Assembly (NCBI RefSeq): GCF_013280595.1
Contig: NZ_JAAATY010000006.1
Location: forward strand, 306,316 to 370,315
Direction of reading: 5' to 3'
Origin: Kibdelosporangium persicum
GTDB taxonomy: Bacteria; Actinomycetota; Actinomycetes; Mycobacteriales; Pseudonocardiaceae
DNA: 64,000 nt
Position 1 is the stretch's first letter. The number at the start of each line of letters is the position of its first letter. Shown piece after piece: positions 1 to 7,477 of the stretch. The notes beneath the pieces were generated by a model. That model ran no database searches. It saw only the letters and a list, made by a program, of their open reading frames with translations, and had not been told where the DNA came from. A program made the translations under genes and the position numbers.

Positions 1-56
1 TGCCAGTATGGGAAGGTATTGCCACTCGTCAACCCCTGCAGGCGAGGTGTACTTCC

Positions 57-1160
57 ATGCGCGTTGGAATCGTTCTGACGATCGCGTTGACCGCTTCTCT
101 CACAATAAGCGGACTTAGTTCGTATGCCAGTCAAACTAACTGGACTGAGGGCGAGCTCAAGTCGTTGAACCAACGGCCGTTGGTCACCGCGGCCGAAGTG
201 CTGCGCGGCGCGGCCGCCGACCATCCCGGTTTCGCCGGAATCACTTTGGCGGACAAGGAGGTCATGCTCTGGTGGAAGGGCGGCGTACCCCGCTCGATCA
301 GCGAGGTCGTGCGGCGGGCGTCGGTCCAGGCGCCGGTCCGCGTGGCACCGGCCGCCCATTCCCAACGGGAGCTGACCGCGGCCGCGAAAAAGCTCGAAAC
401 ATGGCGCAAGGAACATCCCGAGTCCGGCGTTTACGGCGTCAAAAACCCGGGCGACGGCAGCGGACTCGTCCTCGCCGCATATCCCGGGGTGCTGACGAAC
501 TCGGCGGCGATCCCGTCCGAAGTGCCGATCCGGGTCGTGCACGAGGAACCGATGACGACGAAGTCCCGGAAGGACGACGCGCCGCCGTGGAAAGGCGGAG
601 CGGGCATCTGGAACCAGACCAACAGCACGATCTGCACCTCCGGATTCGGAGTGCGCAACGGCTCGGGCGCGCGGTTCGTGCTGTCGGCCGAGCACTGCGG
701 GCAGAGCGGCCACCGGATCGCCGACCGCACCGGGCAGTTCATCGGCAACGTCGGCTCGACACGCGACGACCACGACATCTCGGTGATCCCGACGTCCAGT
801 TCGACCAACCAGATGTACGTCGGCAACGGCGACAGCAACTCGACGGTGACCGTGACCAACTGGGGTCACGTGTTCGTCGGCCAGATGCTCTGCCAGTCCG
901 GCGTGACCAGCGCGGAGCAGACCGGCGGCCCGGTCTGCAACCTGAAGGTGATCTTCTTCTGGCAGGACGCCGAGGACCTCGTCGAGGCCGAGCAGACGCA
1001 GGGCCAGCCAGCCGCCCGCGGCGGTGACAGCGGCGGATCGGTCTACTCGCACACGTCCGGCGGCGTGATCGCCAACGGCACCGTCACCCGCGCGGCCGGA
1101 GCACGCCTCGGCTTCCAGGACTTCGCCACCGCGAACCGGGACTTCGGGATCTTCATCTAG
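57..1160 (+). CDS. Secreted S1-family (chymotrypsin-fold) serine protease
   Basis: Probably an extracellular endopeptidase of the trypsin/streptogrisin type. Residues 1-25 look like a signal peptide: charged MR, then a hydrophobic run (VGIVLTIALTASLTISGL) and a small-residue cut region near YASQ. Residues of about 30-190 carry no catalytic motif and may be a propeptide. The triad is readable as His213 in SAEHCG, Asp240 in DDHDIS and Ser325 in GGDSGG. The length of 367 aa fits a pre-pro-protease. The ATG at 57 has a GGCGAGG site nine bases upstream. The gene stands alone and converges on the PGPGW gene, with a repeat array between them. The substrate cannot be read from the sequence. Confidence 0.88.
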   Translation: MRVGIVLTIALTASLTISGLSSYASQTNWTEGELKSLNQRPLVTAAEVLRGAAADHPGFAGITLADKEVMLWWKGGVPRSISEVVRRASVQAPVRVAPAAHSQRELTAAAKKLETWRKEHPESGVYGVKNPGDGSGLVLAAYPGVLTNSAAIPSEVPIRVVHEEPMTTKSRKDDAPPWKGGAGIWNQTNSTICTSGFGVRNGSGARFVLSAEHCGQSGHRIADRTGQFIGNVGSTRDDHDISVIPTSSSTNQMYVGNGDSNSTVTVTNWGHVFVGQMLCQSGVTSAEQTGGPVCNLKVIFFWQDAEDLVEAEQTQGQPAARGGDSGGSVYSHTSGGVIANGTVTRAAGARLGFQDFATANRDFGIFI

Positions 1161-1220
1161 GCGCGTGTCCACCGGCTCCGGCATGGCGAGGTGAGCTGGC
1201 GAGCGGCGCAGCGAACTCGC

Positions 1221-1286
1221 GGTGCCGCACAGTGCAACTCAGGGTGCCGGAGTGGTGGACACGGGGTGTCGGAAAGGTGGACACGG
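1221..1286 (+). repeat. 22-bp repeat array A (3 units)
   Basis: Three direct 22-bp units begin at 1221, 1243 and 1265. Each starts GGTGCCG or GGTGTCG, and the last two end GGTGGACACGG. The array lies between the convergent protease and PGPGW genes. The same family recurs near 18400, 26800-27160, 39940 and 57000-57230. Confidence 0.8.
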
Positions 1287-1304
1287 GAGGAGGGGCCCTG
1301 GGTG

Positions 1305-1706
1305 CTACCTGGGGCTCTTCCTTTTCGCCTGGACCTTGCGGTAGCTCCAGCCGAGCAGGACGAACAGCACGATCCCGGACAGGATCAGGCTCGATCCCGT
1401 GCTCCAGCCGCTGAGCGGCAGTGCGTCGACCGTGCCCCAGACGATGCCCGCCGCGATCAACGACAGGCCGGCCAGCACCGACCAGGCGATCCGCAACGGC
1501 GTCGACACGCTGTCCTCGGCCGCCTTCATCGCTCGGTCACGGACCGGGTCGACGTACTTCTCCAGCGTGGGGAACTCCCCCGCCAGGATCAGCAGCCCGG
1601 CCAGCACGAGCAACAGGCCCGGTCCCGGCAACACCAGGAGCGCCGCGCCCACGAGCACAAGCGCGCCCCCGACGATCGTCAAGGTCACCCGTTTCACCGC
1701 TGCCAC
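1305..1706 (-). CDS. PGPGW-motif small membrane protein
   Basis: A 133-residue integral membrane protein with the motif LPGPGLLLVLAGLLIL near residue 26, typical of the actinobacterial 'putative transmembrane protein (PGPGW)' family. Two hydrophobic stretches lie in the N-terminal half (about residues 8-42), then a charged middle segment (EKYVDPVRDRAMKAAED), then two more (about 72-92 and 104-120) before a basic tail (KVQAKRKSPR). The function of the family is unknown. The gene stands alone and its 3' end faces repeat array A. No promoter is obvious. Confidence 0.8.
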   Translation of the reverse strand: MAAVKRVTLTIVGGALVLVGAALLVLPGPGLLLVLAGLLILAGEFPTLEKYVDPVRDRAMKAAEDSVSTPLRIAWSVLAGLSLIAAGIVWGTVDALPLSGWSTGSSLILSGIVLFVLLGWSYRKVQAKRKSPR

Positions 1707-1824
1707 GCCACGATTCTCCTATCCGCGGCGCGGATCCGCATGCTGGATTACCGCGTTTCCCACGCCATTCGAAGGTAGTCGATTTCGAATAACGTGGAGC
1801 CGCAATTGACGCTTCAGCCTGGGA

Positions 1825-2208
1825 TCACTCTGCCGCCACATAAACCCATTGCCCGTTCTCACGGGAGAAGGTGCTGTTCTCGTGCATGACGTCCGCACGG
1901 CCGTTCGTCTGGTAGTGCGCGTGGAACTCGACCGTGCCGACCTTGTGGAACGGGCTGCCGCCGGTCGTGCCAACAATCTCCAGGCGCGTCCAGCGCAGCG
2001 CCGGATCGAACGCGACCGTCTTGGGGCGTGTGGTCGAGTGCCACGTCCTGAGCAGATAGTCCTTGTCTCCGACGGCGTACGCGCTGAAGCGGGACCGCAT
2101 CAGTTGTTCAGCCGTGCTCGCCGTCGCCTTTCCACGGTGCAACACGCCGCAACAGTCGTCGTAGGACTTGCCTGGATCACACGGGCACGATGCTGGCACG
2201 CCCGACAT
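1825..2208 (-). CDS. YchJ-like SEC-C motif protein
   Basis: A 127-residue protein of the UPF0225/YchJ type. The N-terminus carries the zinc-binding SEC-C-like motif CPCDPGKSYDDCC, followed by the usual YchJ segments AEQLMRSRFSAYAVGD and YLLRTWHSTTRP and an NTF2-like C-terminus ending ENGQWVYVAAE. The start at 2208 puts the motif at residue 8, as in the family; longer frames run into the divergent gene and look non-coding. The cellular role of the family is not established. It is transcribed away from the LRV-repeat gene, with about 110 bp between the starts. Confidence 0.85.
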   Translation of the reverse strand: MSGVPASCPCDPGKSYDDCCGVLHRGKATASTAEQLMRSRFSAYAVGDKDYLLRTWHSTTRPKTVAFDPALRWTRLEIVGTTGGSPFHKVGTVEFHAHYQTNGRADVMHENSTFSRENGQWVYVAAE

Positions 2209-2318
2209 GCTAGTACGAATGGCGGTTGCCTCTGGGCAAGGCCACGGGCATTCTGAAATGTTCCGCATGGGGCGGACCCGGCCGACCGGCCGGCATCCAC
2301 CGGGCGGAGGCGAAAAAC

Positions 2319-3188
2319 TTGGCCGACGAGGACCGATACCTCGCACACCTCTGCGGACTGGCGGACAACCCGAATCTGCCGGAGCACCTGCTGGACAAAC
2401 TGGTCGCGGTGACCAGCGGTGAACTCGACGCCGGAGAGGACCTGTTCGGCGTGCCCAGAACCGAGGTACCCGAGATGGCCGACGCGCCGGCCATCGAGTC
2501 GACCGGCGAGGTGCTGGCCCGCCGGACCGACCTGCCCGAGTGGGTCTACCACCAGCTCGCGACCGACAAACGGCTCTGGGTCCGGCTGTACCTGGCCCGC
2601 AACCCGGCCGTCCCGGAAGGTCTGCTGTGGACACTCGCGGACGACCGCGCCGTCCGTCCCGAACTGGCCTGGAACCCGGTCGTGCCGGTCGAACTGCTGG
2701 CCGAGATCGCCACCACGGCCGACCTGCCCCCGGTCCTGTTGCCCCGCGTCGCGGCGGCGAACCCGGCGGAACTGCGCAGCCTCGCCGCGTCCCCGTCCTG
2801 GCAGGTGCGTGCCTTGGTCGGGCTGCACGACAACCTGCCCCGTGACGTGGTCGACCGGCTCATCGCCGACCCCGACCTGCCCGTGGTGCAGGCGCTCGTC
2901 GCCGCCAAGAACCCCCGCTGCTCCCCCGCGCTGCTGCACTCGCTCGCCCGGCGGGCCGAGGCCGTGTGCCCGCAGATCGCCCAACACCCGAACACCGACG
3001 CCGACACGTTGATGCTGTGCCTCCGGGTTCCGGCCGCCCGCCGGCACGCCGCCCGGCACCCGAACCTCCCCCCGGACGTCGCCACCGGACTGCTGGACGA
3101 CCCGGACCTGCTCGTGGCGGAGGCCGCGGCCGCGAACCCCGCCCTGCCCCGCAAGATCATGGAGGCCGTACTGGCCGAATGCCTTTGA
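2319..3188 (+). CDS. Leucine-rich repeat variant (LRV)-type alpha-solenoid protein
   Basis: Almost the whole protein consists of about nine degenerate 22-25-residue repeats with the core NPxLPxxLLxxLA (NPNLPEHLLDKLVA, NPAVPEGLLWTLAD, NPVVPVELLAEIAT, NPALPRKIMEAVLA). These resemble LRV repeats, which pack as right-handed helical solenoids and usually bind protein partners. There is no signal peptide or enzymatic motif. I chose the TTG at 2319 because GGCGGAGG ends eight bases before it and the repeats begin straight after; the frame is open back to an ATG at 2226, but that segment has no repeat character. The partner is unknown. Confidence 0.72.
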   Translation: MADEDRYLAHLCGLADNPNLPEHLLDKLVAVTSGELDAGEDLFGVPRTEVPEMADAPAIESTGEVLARRTDLPEWVYHQLATDKRLWVRLYLARNPAVPEGLLWTLADDRAVRPELAWNPVVPVELLAEIATTADLPPVLLPRVAAANPAELRSLAASPSWQVRALVGLHDNLPRDVVDRLIADPDLPVVQALVAAKNPRCSPALLHSLARRAEAVCPQIAQHPNTDADTLMLCLRVPAARRHAARHPNLPPDVATGLLDDPDLLVAEAAAANPALPRKIMEAVLAECL

Positions 3189-3242
3189 TCCGCTCGTCAG
3201 GCCGTCCGCGCGGCCGAAGGCGTGATCGCTAGGCTGTGCGCA

Positions 3243-3617
3243 GTGATCGACTTTCAGAAGAACGCCGTCTTCAAGCTCACCCCGGCCCGGGTGGAGAACG
3301 TCGGGCCCGAGGTCGCGCCGCTCATCATCCCCGGTGAGCAGATCGTCCTGGCCTTCAAGACCGTCCGGGACTTCGTGGTGTTCACGACCAAACGGCTGAT
3401 CGCCGTGAACGTCCAGGGCATGACCGGCAAGAAACGTGACTTCACCTCCCTGCCGTACAGCAAGATCCAGGCGTTCTCGATCGAGACGGCCGGCACCTTC
3501 GACCTGGACGCCGAACTTGACCTGTGGTTCAGCGGGCTGGGCATGGTCCGCCTGGAGTTCCGGGGCGGCGCCGACATCCGGCAGATCGGCCACCTGGTCG
3601 CGACCCACGCGCTGTGA
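3243..3617 (+). CDS. Bacterial PH-domain protein
   Basis: A small cytoplasmic protein of about 124 residues that fits the bacterial pleckstrin-homology fold (bPH_1/YvbH type). Strand-rich segments such as LIIPGEQIVLAFKTVRDFVV, TTKRLIAVNVQG and SLPYSKIQAFSIETAG match that family. The GTG at 3243 (VIDFQKNAVFK) is the likeliest start; the frame is open to 3222. The gene follows the LRV gene by 54 bp in the same direction and may share its transcript. The ligand and function are unknown. Confidence 0.75.
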   Translation: MIDFQKNAVFKLTPARVENVGPEVAPLIIPGEQIVLAFKTVRDFVVFTTKRLIAVNVQGMTGKKRDFTSLPYSKIQAFSIETAGTFDLDAELDLWFSGLGMVRLEFRGGADIRQIGHLVATHAL

Positions 3618-3654
3618 CGGGAATAGTCACCTGATTTGACTTGTTGCGGCGGCC

Positions 3655-4686
3655 ATGGAGCTTGGCATCTACAGTTTCGGCGACCGCACGCCCGACCCGG
3701 TCACCGGCGAGCAGGTCTCGGTCGCCGACACGCTCGCGCAGACCCTTGAACGGATCAAGCTGGCCGAGCAGGTCGGGCTGTCGTTCTACGGTCTCGGCGA
3801 GCACCACCTCGACAAGTACGCCATCTCCAATCCGGGCACCGTGCTCGCCGCGGCCGCGAGCATCACCGAGACGATCACGCTTTCCAGCGCTGTGACCGTG
3901 CTGAGCACCGAGGATCCGGTGCGGGTCTACCAGCAGTTCACCACGCTGGACCAGCTCAGCCGGGGACGTGCCGAACTGCTCGCCGGGCGCGGGTCGTTCA
4001 CCGAGTCGTTCCCGCTGTTCGGCGCGAGCCTGGAGGACTAGGACGAGCTCTTCGAGGAGAAGCTCGCCCTGCTGCTGCACCTGGACCGTGAGGACCCAAT
4101 CACGTGGGAGGGCAGGTTCCGGGCGCCGCTGGACAACGTCCGGGTGCTGCCCCGGCCGTACCACCGCAGGCTGCGGATCTCCGTCGGCACGGGCGGCAAC
4201 CCCGAGTCGTCCGTCCGGACCGGGCTGCTGGGGCTTCCTGTCGTCTACGCGGTCATCGGCGGCCAGCCCGAGCGGTTCAAGCCGTTGGTCGACCTGTACC
4301 GCCGGGCGGGCGAGGCCGGTGAGCACGCGCCGGAGGACCTGCACGTCACCATGGGCGGTGTCGGGCTGATCGCGAAGAACTCGCAGGACGCCAAGGAGAC
4401 GTTCTTCCCGTACTGGATGGAGACCATGCGGTACGGGTCCGAAGCGCGCGGCTGGCCGCTGCCGACCCGCGCGCACTACGACGAGTACACGCGCGACGCC
4501 AACTCGCTGCTGGTGGGCAGTCCGCAGGAGATCGCCGACCGGTTGATCACCGTCGGCAAGCTCGTCGGCGCCGACCGGTACGCCATGCAGATGGACTGGT
4601 CGGGCGTGCCGCATCCGGTTGTGATGAACGCCATCGAACTACTCGGCACCGAGGTGCTTCCCCAGGTGCGCAAGGAATTCAGCTGA
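3655..4686 (+). pseudogene. LLM-class flavin-dependent oxidoreductase interrupted by an in-frame TAG
   Basis: This is a luciferase-like monooxygenase (LLM) family reductase of the LLM_2I7G kind, which would use FMN or F420. The N-terminal part ([52 protein letters not shown]) and the C-terminal part (GTGGNPESSVRTGLLG, ADRYAMQMDWSG) lie in one reading frame. They are separated only by the TAG at 4039-4041, where homologues have Tyr (LED-Y-DELF). Codon use and similarity resume at once after the stop, so the cause is a single TAC-to-TAG change or a sequencing error. The full product would be 343 residues. The fragments after the stop lack a normal start, so as read the gene is inactive. Confidence 0.85.
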
Positions 4687-4743
4687 GGACGGACGGCGGA
4701 AAAGGTTTGGACCAGTCGGCGCCCGGCGGGTGAGGATGATCGG

Positions 4744-5952
4744 GTGACTACCGCGAGCGCCGTCCGACCCTCGCTCAACATCCGATCCCTCCTCCCCCTC
4801 GCCTCGGTCAGCCTGTTCGTCGGCACCGCCATGTCGCTGAGCATGCCGTTCATGGCGCTGTTCATCACCGACGAGCTACGCGCCGGCCCTGCCGCACTCG
4901 GCGTCTTCATGTTCGCGTCGCCCATGGCCGGACTCGTCATCGGCACGCTGCTCGGGCGGTGGTCCGACTCCCGGGCGATCCGGCGCAACCTGCTCGTCGC
5001 CGGTGGAGCGGCCGGGACGGCCGGCTTCGCGGTCTTCACGGTCGTCCGCGAGTACTGGCTGCTGCTGATCGTCTCGATCACGTTGCTGGCCATCGCCGGA
5101 TCGGTGCTCTCGCAGATGTTCGCCTACGCGCACCAGTTCATGGAACGCACGAACGCCGGAAAAGCACCTTTCGCCGTCAGCATCCTGCGGACGGTGCTCT
5201 CGCTGGCCTGGGTCGGCGGTCCGCCCCTGGGCGCGGTGATCGTGTCCAAGGCCAGCTTCGAAGGGCTGTTCATCGCCTCGGCCGCGTTCTACCTGGCCGT
5301 GGCGTTGGTGACGGTCCGGCTGCCCGAACTGGGCGTGACGCACACGGCCACGGAGGACAACATCGAGCGCGGAGCGCTGCGCCGTCAGATGAGCCTGGCG
5401 ATCGTCGGGTTCGTTCTGCTGCAAGGCGGTTCCGCGTTGGGGGTGAACGCGATGCCGTTGTTCATCACCGACGTGCTGCACGGCTCGCCCGGTGACGCCG
5501 GGCTCGTGCTGGGCCTGTGCGCGGCGCTGGAGATCCCGTTGATCCTGTGGTTCGGCACGCTGGCCACCAAGTACGACCAGCACCTGATCATCCTGCTCGG
5601 CGCGTCGGTCGCGCTGGCGTACCAGGGCATCATGCTGGCCACCACCGCGGTCTGGCAGATCGCCGCGGCACAGGTGCTCAGCGCCATCGTGATCTCCGCG
5701 GTGATGGGCGTCGGCATCACGTACTTCCAGTCCCTGGCACCGGACCGGCCCGGGTTCGCCTCCACCATGTACGGCAACACGCTCACGCTCGGCGTCATGG
5801 TCGCCGGACCGTTGCTCGGTGTCGCGCAGGAGTTCGGCTACCGAACGGCGTACGCGATGGCGCTCGGCCTGTCGATCCTCGGCATCATCGCGCTGTTGCT
5901 CGGCCGGACGCGCGTGAGGCCACGTTCAGCTGTCGCACCAACGGTTCGGTGA
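4744..5952 (+). CDS. MFS transporter, sugar-efflux (SetA/SotB-like) type
   Basis: A 402-residue protein with about 12 hydrophobic helices, in the major facilitator superfamily. The loop after helix 2 reads GTLLGRWSDSRAIRRN, the MFS motif A region. Segments such as QMFAYAHQFMERTNAGKAP and SILRTVLSLAWVGGPPLGA resemble the sugar efflux transporter (Set) subfamily, so export of a sugar or small polar compound is likely but unproven. The GTG at 4744 has a GGTGAGGA site just upstream. The gene lies 57 bp after the broken LLM oxidoreductase, and palindrome copy 1 starts 10 bp after its stop. Confidence 0.82.
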   Translation: MTTASAVRPSLNIRSLLPLASVSLFVGTAMSLSMPFMALFITDELRAGPAALGVFMFASPMAGLVIGTLLGRWSDSRAIRRNLLVAGGAAGTAGFAVFTVVREYWLLLIVSITLLAIAGSVLSQMFAYAHQFMERTNAGKAPFAVSILRTVLSLAWVGGPPLGAVIVSKASFEGLFIASAAFYLAVALVTVRLPELGVTHTATEDNIERGALRRQMSLAIVGFVLLQGGSALGVNAMPLFITDVLHGSPGDAGLVLGLCAALEIPLILWFGTLATKYDQHLIILLGASVALAYQGIMLATTAVWQIAAAQVLSAIVISAVMGVGITYFQSLAPDRPGFASTMYGNTLTLGVMVAGPLLGVAQEFGYRTAYAMALGLSILGIIALLLGRTRVRPRSAVAPTVR

Positions 5953-5962
5953 AGCAGAATTT

Positions 5963-6012
5963 CCCTCGTGAGTGTTTATCCGTGTTCTAACCCTGATAAA
6001 CACTCACGAGGG
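5963..6012. repeat. 50-bp palindrome, copy 1
   Basis: A perfect 18-bp inverted repeat (CCCTCGTGAGTGTTTATC and its complement) around a 14-nt loop that contains GTTCTAAC. It lies 10 bp downstream of the MFS stop. The loop is the reverse complement, apart from one base, of the loops in copies 2 and 3. Confidence 0.95.
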
Positions 6013-6204
6013 TGGCAGACGGCGGCAATCGATCGCATCGTCCGGCCGGTCCGGCGCACCGGTTTCCGCGGCGCATCGGCGCGGGCCCGGTGGCGACTTC
6101 CTGCCAGCGCTTCGCACTGGTCAGCAAGGTCCGTGGGAAACTCGGCCAGACACGTGATCGCCGGGGAGTGGACAAGAACCGCCAACAGAGATACCGTTTC
6201 CTCA

Positions 6205-6255
6205 GTGTCGCGCTCCCGGTAACCCCCAGGCTGGTCGAGCGCGACACCCTTTTTT
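6205..6255 (+). terminator. Rho-independent terminator
   Basis: A perfect 11-bp stem (GTGTCGCGCTC at 6205-6215, complement at 6237-6247) is followed by CC and six T (6250-6255) on the plus strand. It is the only classic U-tract terminator I see in the window. It may end transcription from the MFS gene. The 190 bp between it and palindrome copy 1 (6013-6204) contains no recognisable gene; a small RNA ending here cannot be excluded. Confidence 0.75.
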
Positions 6256-6257
6256 GT

Positions 6258-7202
6258 TCATGTCCCGCCCGAATGCCCGCTCCTCGCGCGCAGTGCGGAA
6301 CTGGTGAAATCACTAGTCTGGTCCAGCAGTACCTGCGCTTCCGGGGTGTGCGCGAAGCGGGAAGCGGCCACTGTCCGCTCAGCGAACCGCACGCGCCGCA
6401 CGAGCCTTTCGGTTCGTCGCCCGGGTTCGAGCGTGCACACCGGGCGCAGTGCTTCGTCAGCCGCGTCCAGGTCCTCGGTCAGGACCCGGGCACTGGTCAG
6501 CTCGAGCAGGGCGCGGATGTCGGCGTTGCTCGGCTTCTCACCCCGCGGCCGGGCCTGGTAGGCGGCAAGGCACCGCTCGGCGAGTTCGGCCGCGTCGGCT
6601 CCGTTGCCGAGGCGCACGTGCGTGGACGCCGCGAGCAGCAGCCCGGACGCCGGACGCCATTCGAAGGACGTGCCGCCCCACAGCGAATCCACCGGCGCCC
6701 GGTCGACGTACTCCTGTGCGTGCCTGAGCGCCTCCAGTGCCGTGCCGCGGTCGCCGATGGCGGCTCGGGCACGCGCCTGGTTGTAGAGCAAGCCGGCTCG
6801 TCTGGCGACGGGCGCCGTCGGGAGTTCGGGCTCGACCAGGGCCAGCGCAGCGGCAGGCTGTTCGTCCCAGAAGAGAATGTTGGCCTGGACGGTCCTGGCG
6901 TGCACACGCAGTTCGTCGTGGCCGGCCAGTTCCGCGTGGCGACCGGCCAGCGCCGCCTGACGCGCCCCGGCGGCGGCGTGTCCGAGGTCTTGGCGGGTGT
7001 AGGCGAGCAGGACACCCAGGCGGCCCGTCAGCGCGTGGAGATCACGAAGTCTCGCCGGGTGGGTCTCTCGCGCCACCTGATCAGCCATCGCGGCCCACGC
7101 ACTGGTCAGTCGCTCGAGCCGAGGCGCGGGCAGGATGCTGGTGTAGTCCTTGATCAGGCGATGAACCTCGGCCTCGGCGTGCTCAAAGCTGGTCCTGGTC
7201 AC
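6258..7202 (-). CDS. TPR-like protein resembling the C-terminus of XRE/TPR regulators, no DNA-binding domain
   Basis: A 314-residue, Ala/Leu/Arg-rich all-helical protein whose layout (HALTGRLGVLLAYTRQDLGH, HARTVQANILFWDEQ, LLYNQARARAAIGDRGTALE, LAERCLAAYQARPRGE) matches the tetratricopeptide half of actinobacterial XRE-type regulators. No helix-turn-helix precedes it: the frame upstream of the GTG at 7202 reaches a stop within about 35 bp. It is either a stand-alone TPR adaptor or a regulator that has lost its N-terminus. It lies downstream of the 7TM/ImmA/XRE cassette on the same strand, separated by 275 bp with a GC-rich hairpin. The function is unknown. Confidence 0.6.
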   Translation of the reverse strand: MTRTSFEHAEAEVHRLIKDYTSILPAPRLERLTSAWAAMADQVARETHPARLRDLHALTGRLGVLLAYTRQDLGHAAAGARQAALAGRHAELAGHDELRVHARTVQANILFWDEQPAAALALVEPELPTAPVARRAGLLYNQARARAAIGDRGTALEALRHAQEYVDRAPVDSLWGGTSFEWRPASGLLLAASTHVRLGNGADAAELAERCLAAYQARPRGEKPSNADIRALLELTSARVLTEDLDAADEALRPVCTLEPGRRTERLVRRVRFAERTVAASRFAHTPEAQVLLDQTSDFTSSALRARSGHSGGT

Positions 7203-7295
7203 GACCAGTGACGCTACGCGCAGGCGCGATGGGCCTCAACGCGCCGGAAATGCGGCTGGTGAATTACCCGATTCGCGGTTGGTTGTGGTGCTCAC

Positions 7296-7328
7296 GCTCG
7301 GAGGCACCCCCAGTTCGGGCCTCCGAGC
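7296..7328 (-). terminator. GC-rich hairpin downstream of the 7TM gene
   Basis: A 10-bp perfect stem (GCTCGGAGGC at 7296-7305, complement at 7319-7328) with a 13-nt loop lies about 150 bp beyond the stop of the 7TM gene. It has no T-run on either strand, so termination is a guess from position. The rest of 7203-7477 shows nothing I recognise. Confidence 0.35.
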
Positions 7329-7477
7329 GAAACCACCGCGGCCGTGTTTGTCGAGTGTGATCAGGCACGGCTATCGATTTCACCCGCGTACGACCCGAGC
7401 CCGGAACTGCGTCGTCGCACAGTGGACACTACGACACGCACCGTCACGCGTCAAGCGTGGTAGACGGCCAGTGGACG

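Noticed and set aside
1191..1778. Frames through array A and opposite the PGPGW gene
   Set aside because: Arg/Gln-rich shadows of the minus-strand gene.
5963..6012. Palindrome family as ordinary rho-independent terminators
   Set aside because: No T-run follows any copy, the loop sequence is conserved, and one copy lies inside a gene.
6012..7211. 399-residue plus-strand frame opposite the TPR gene
   Set aside because: No domain or start signal; the minus-strand gene fits a known helical repeat pattern better.
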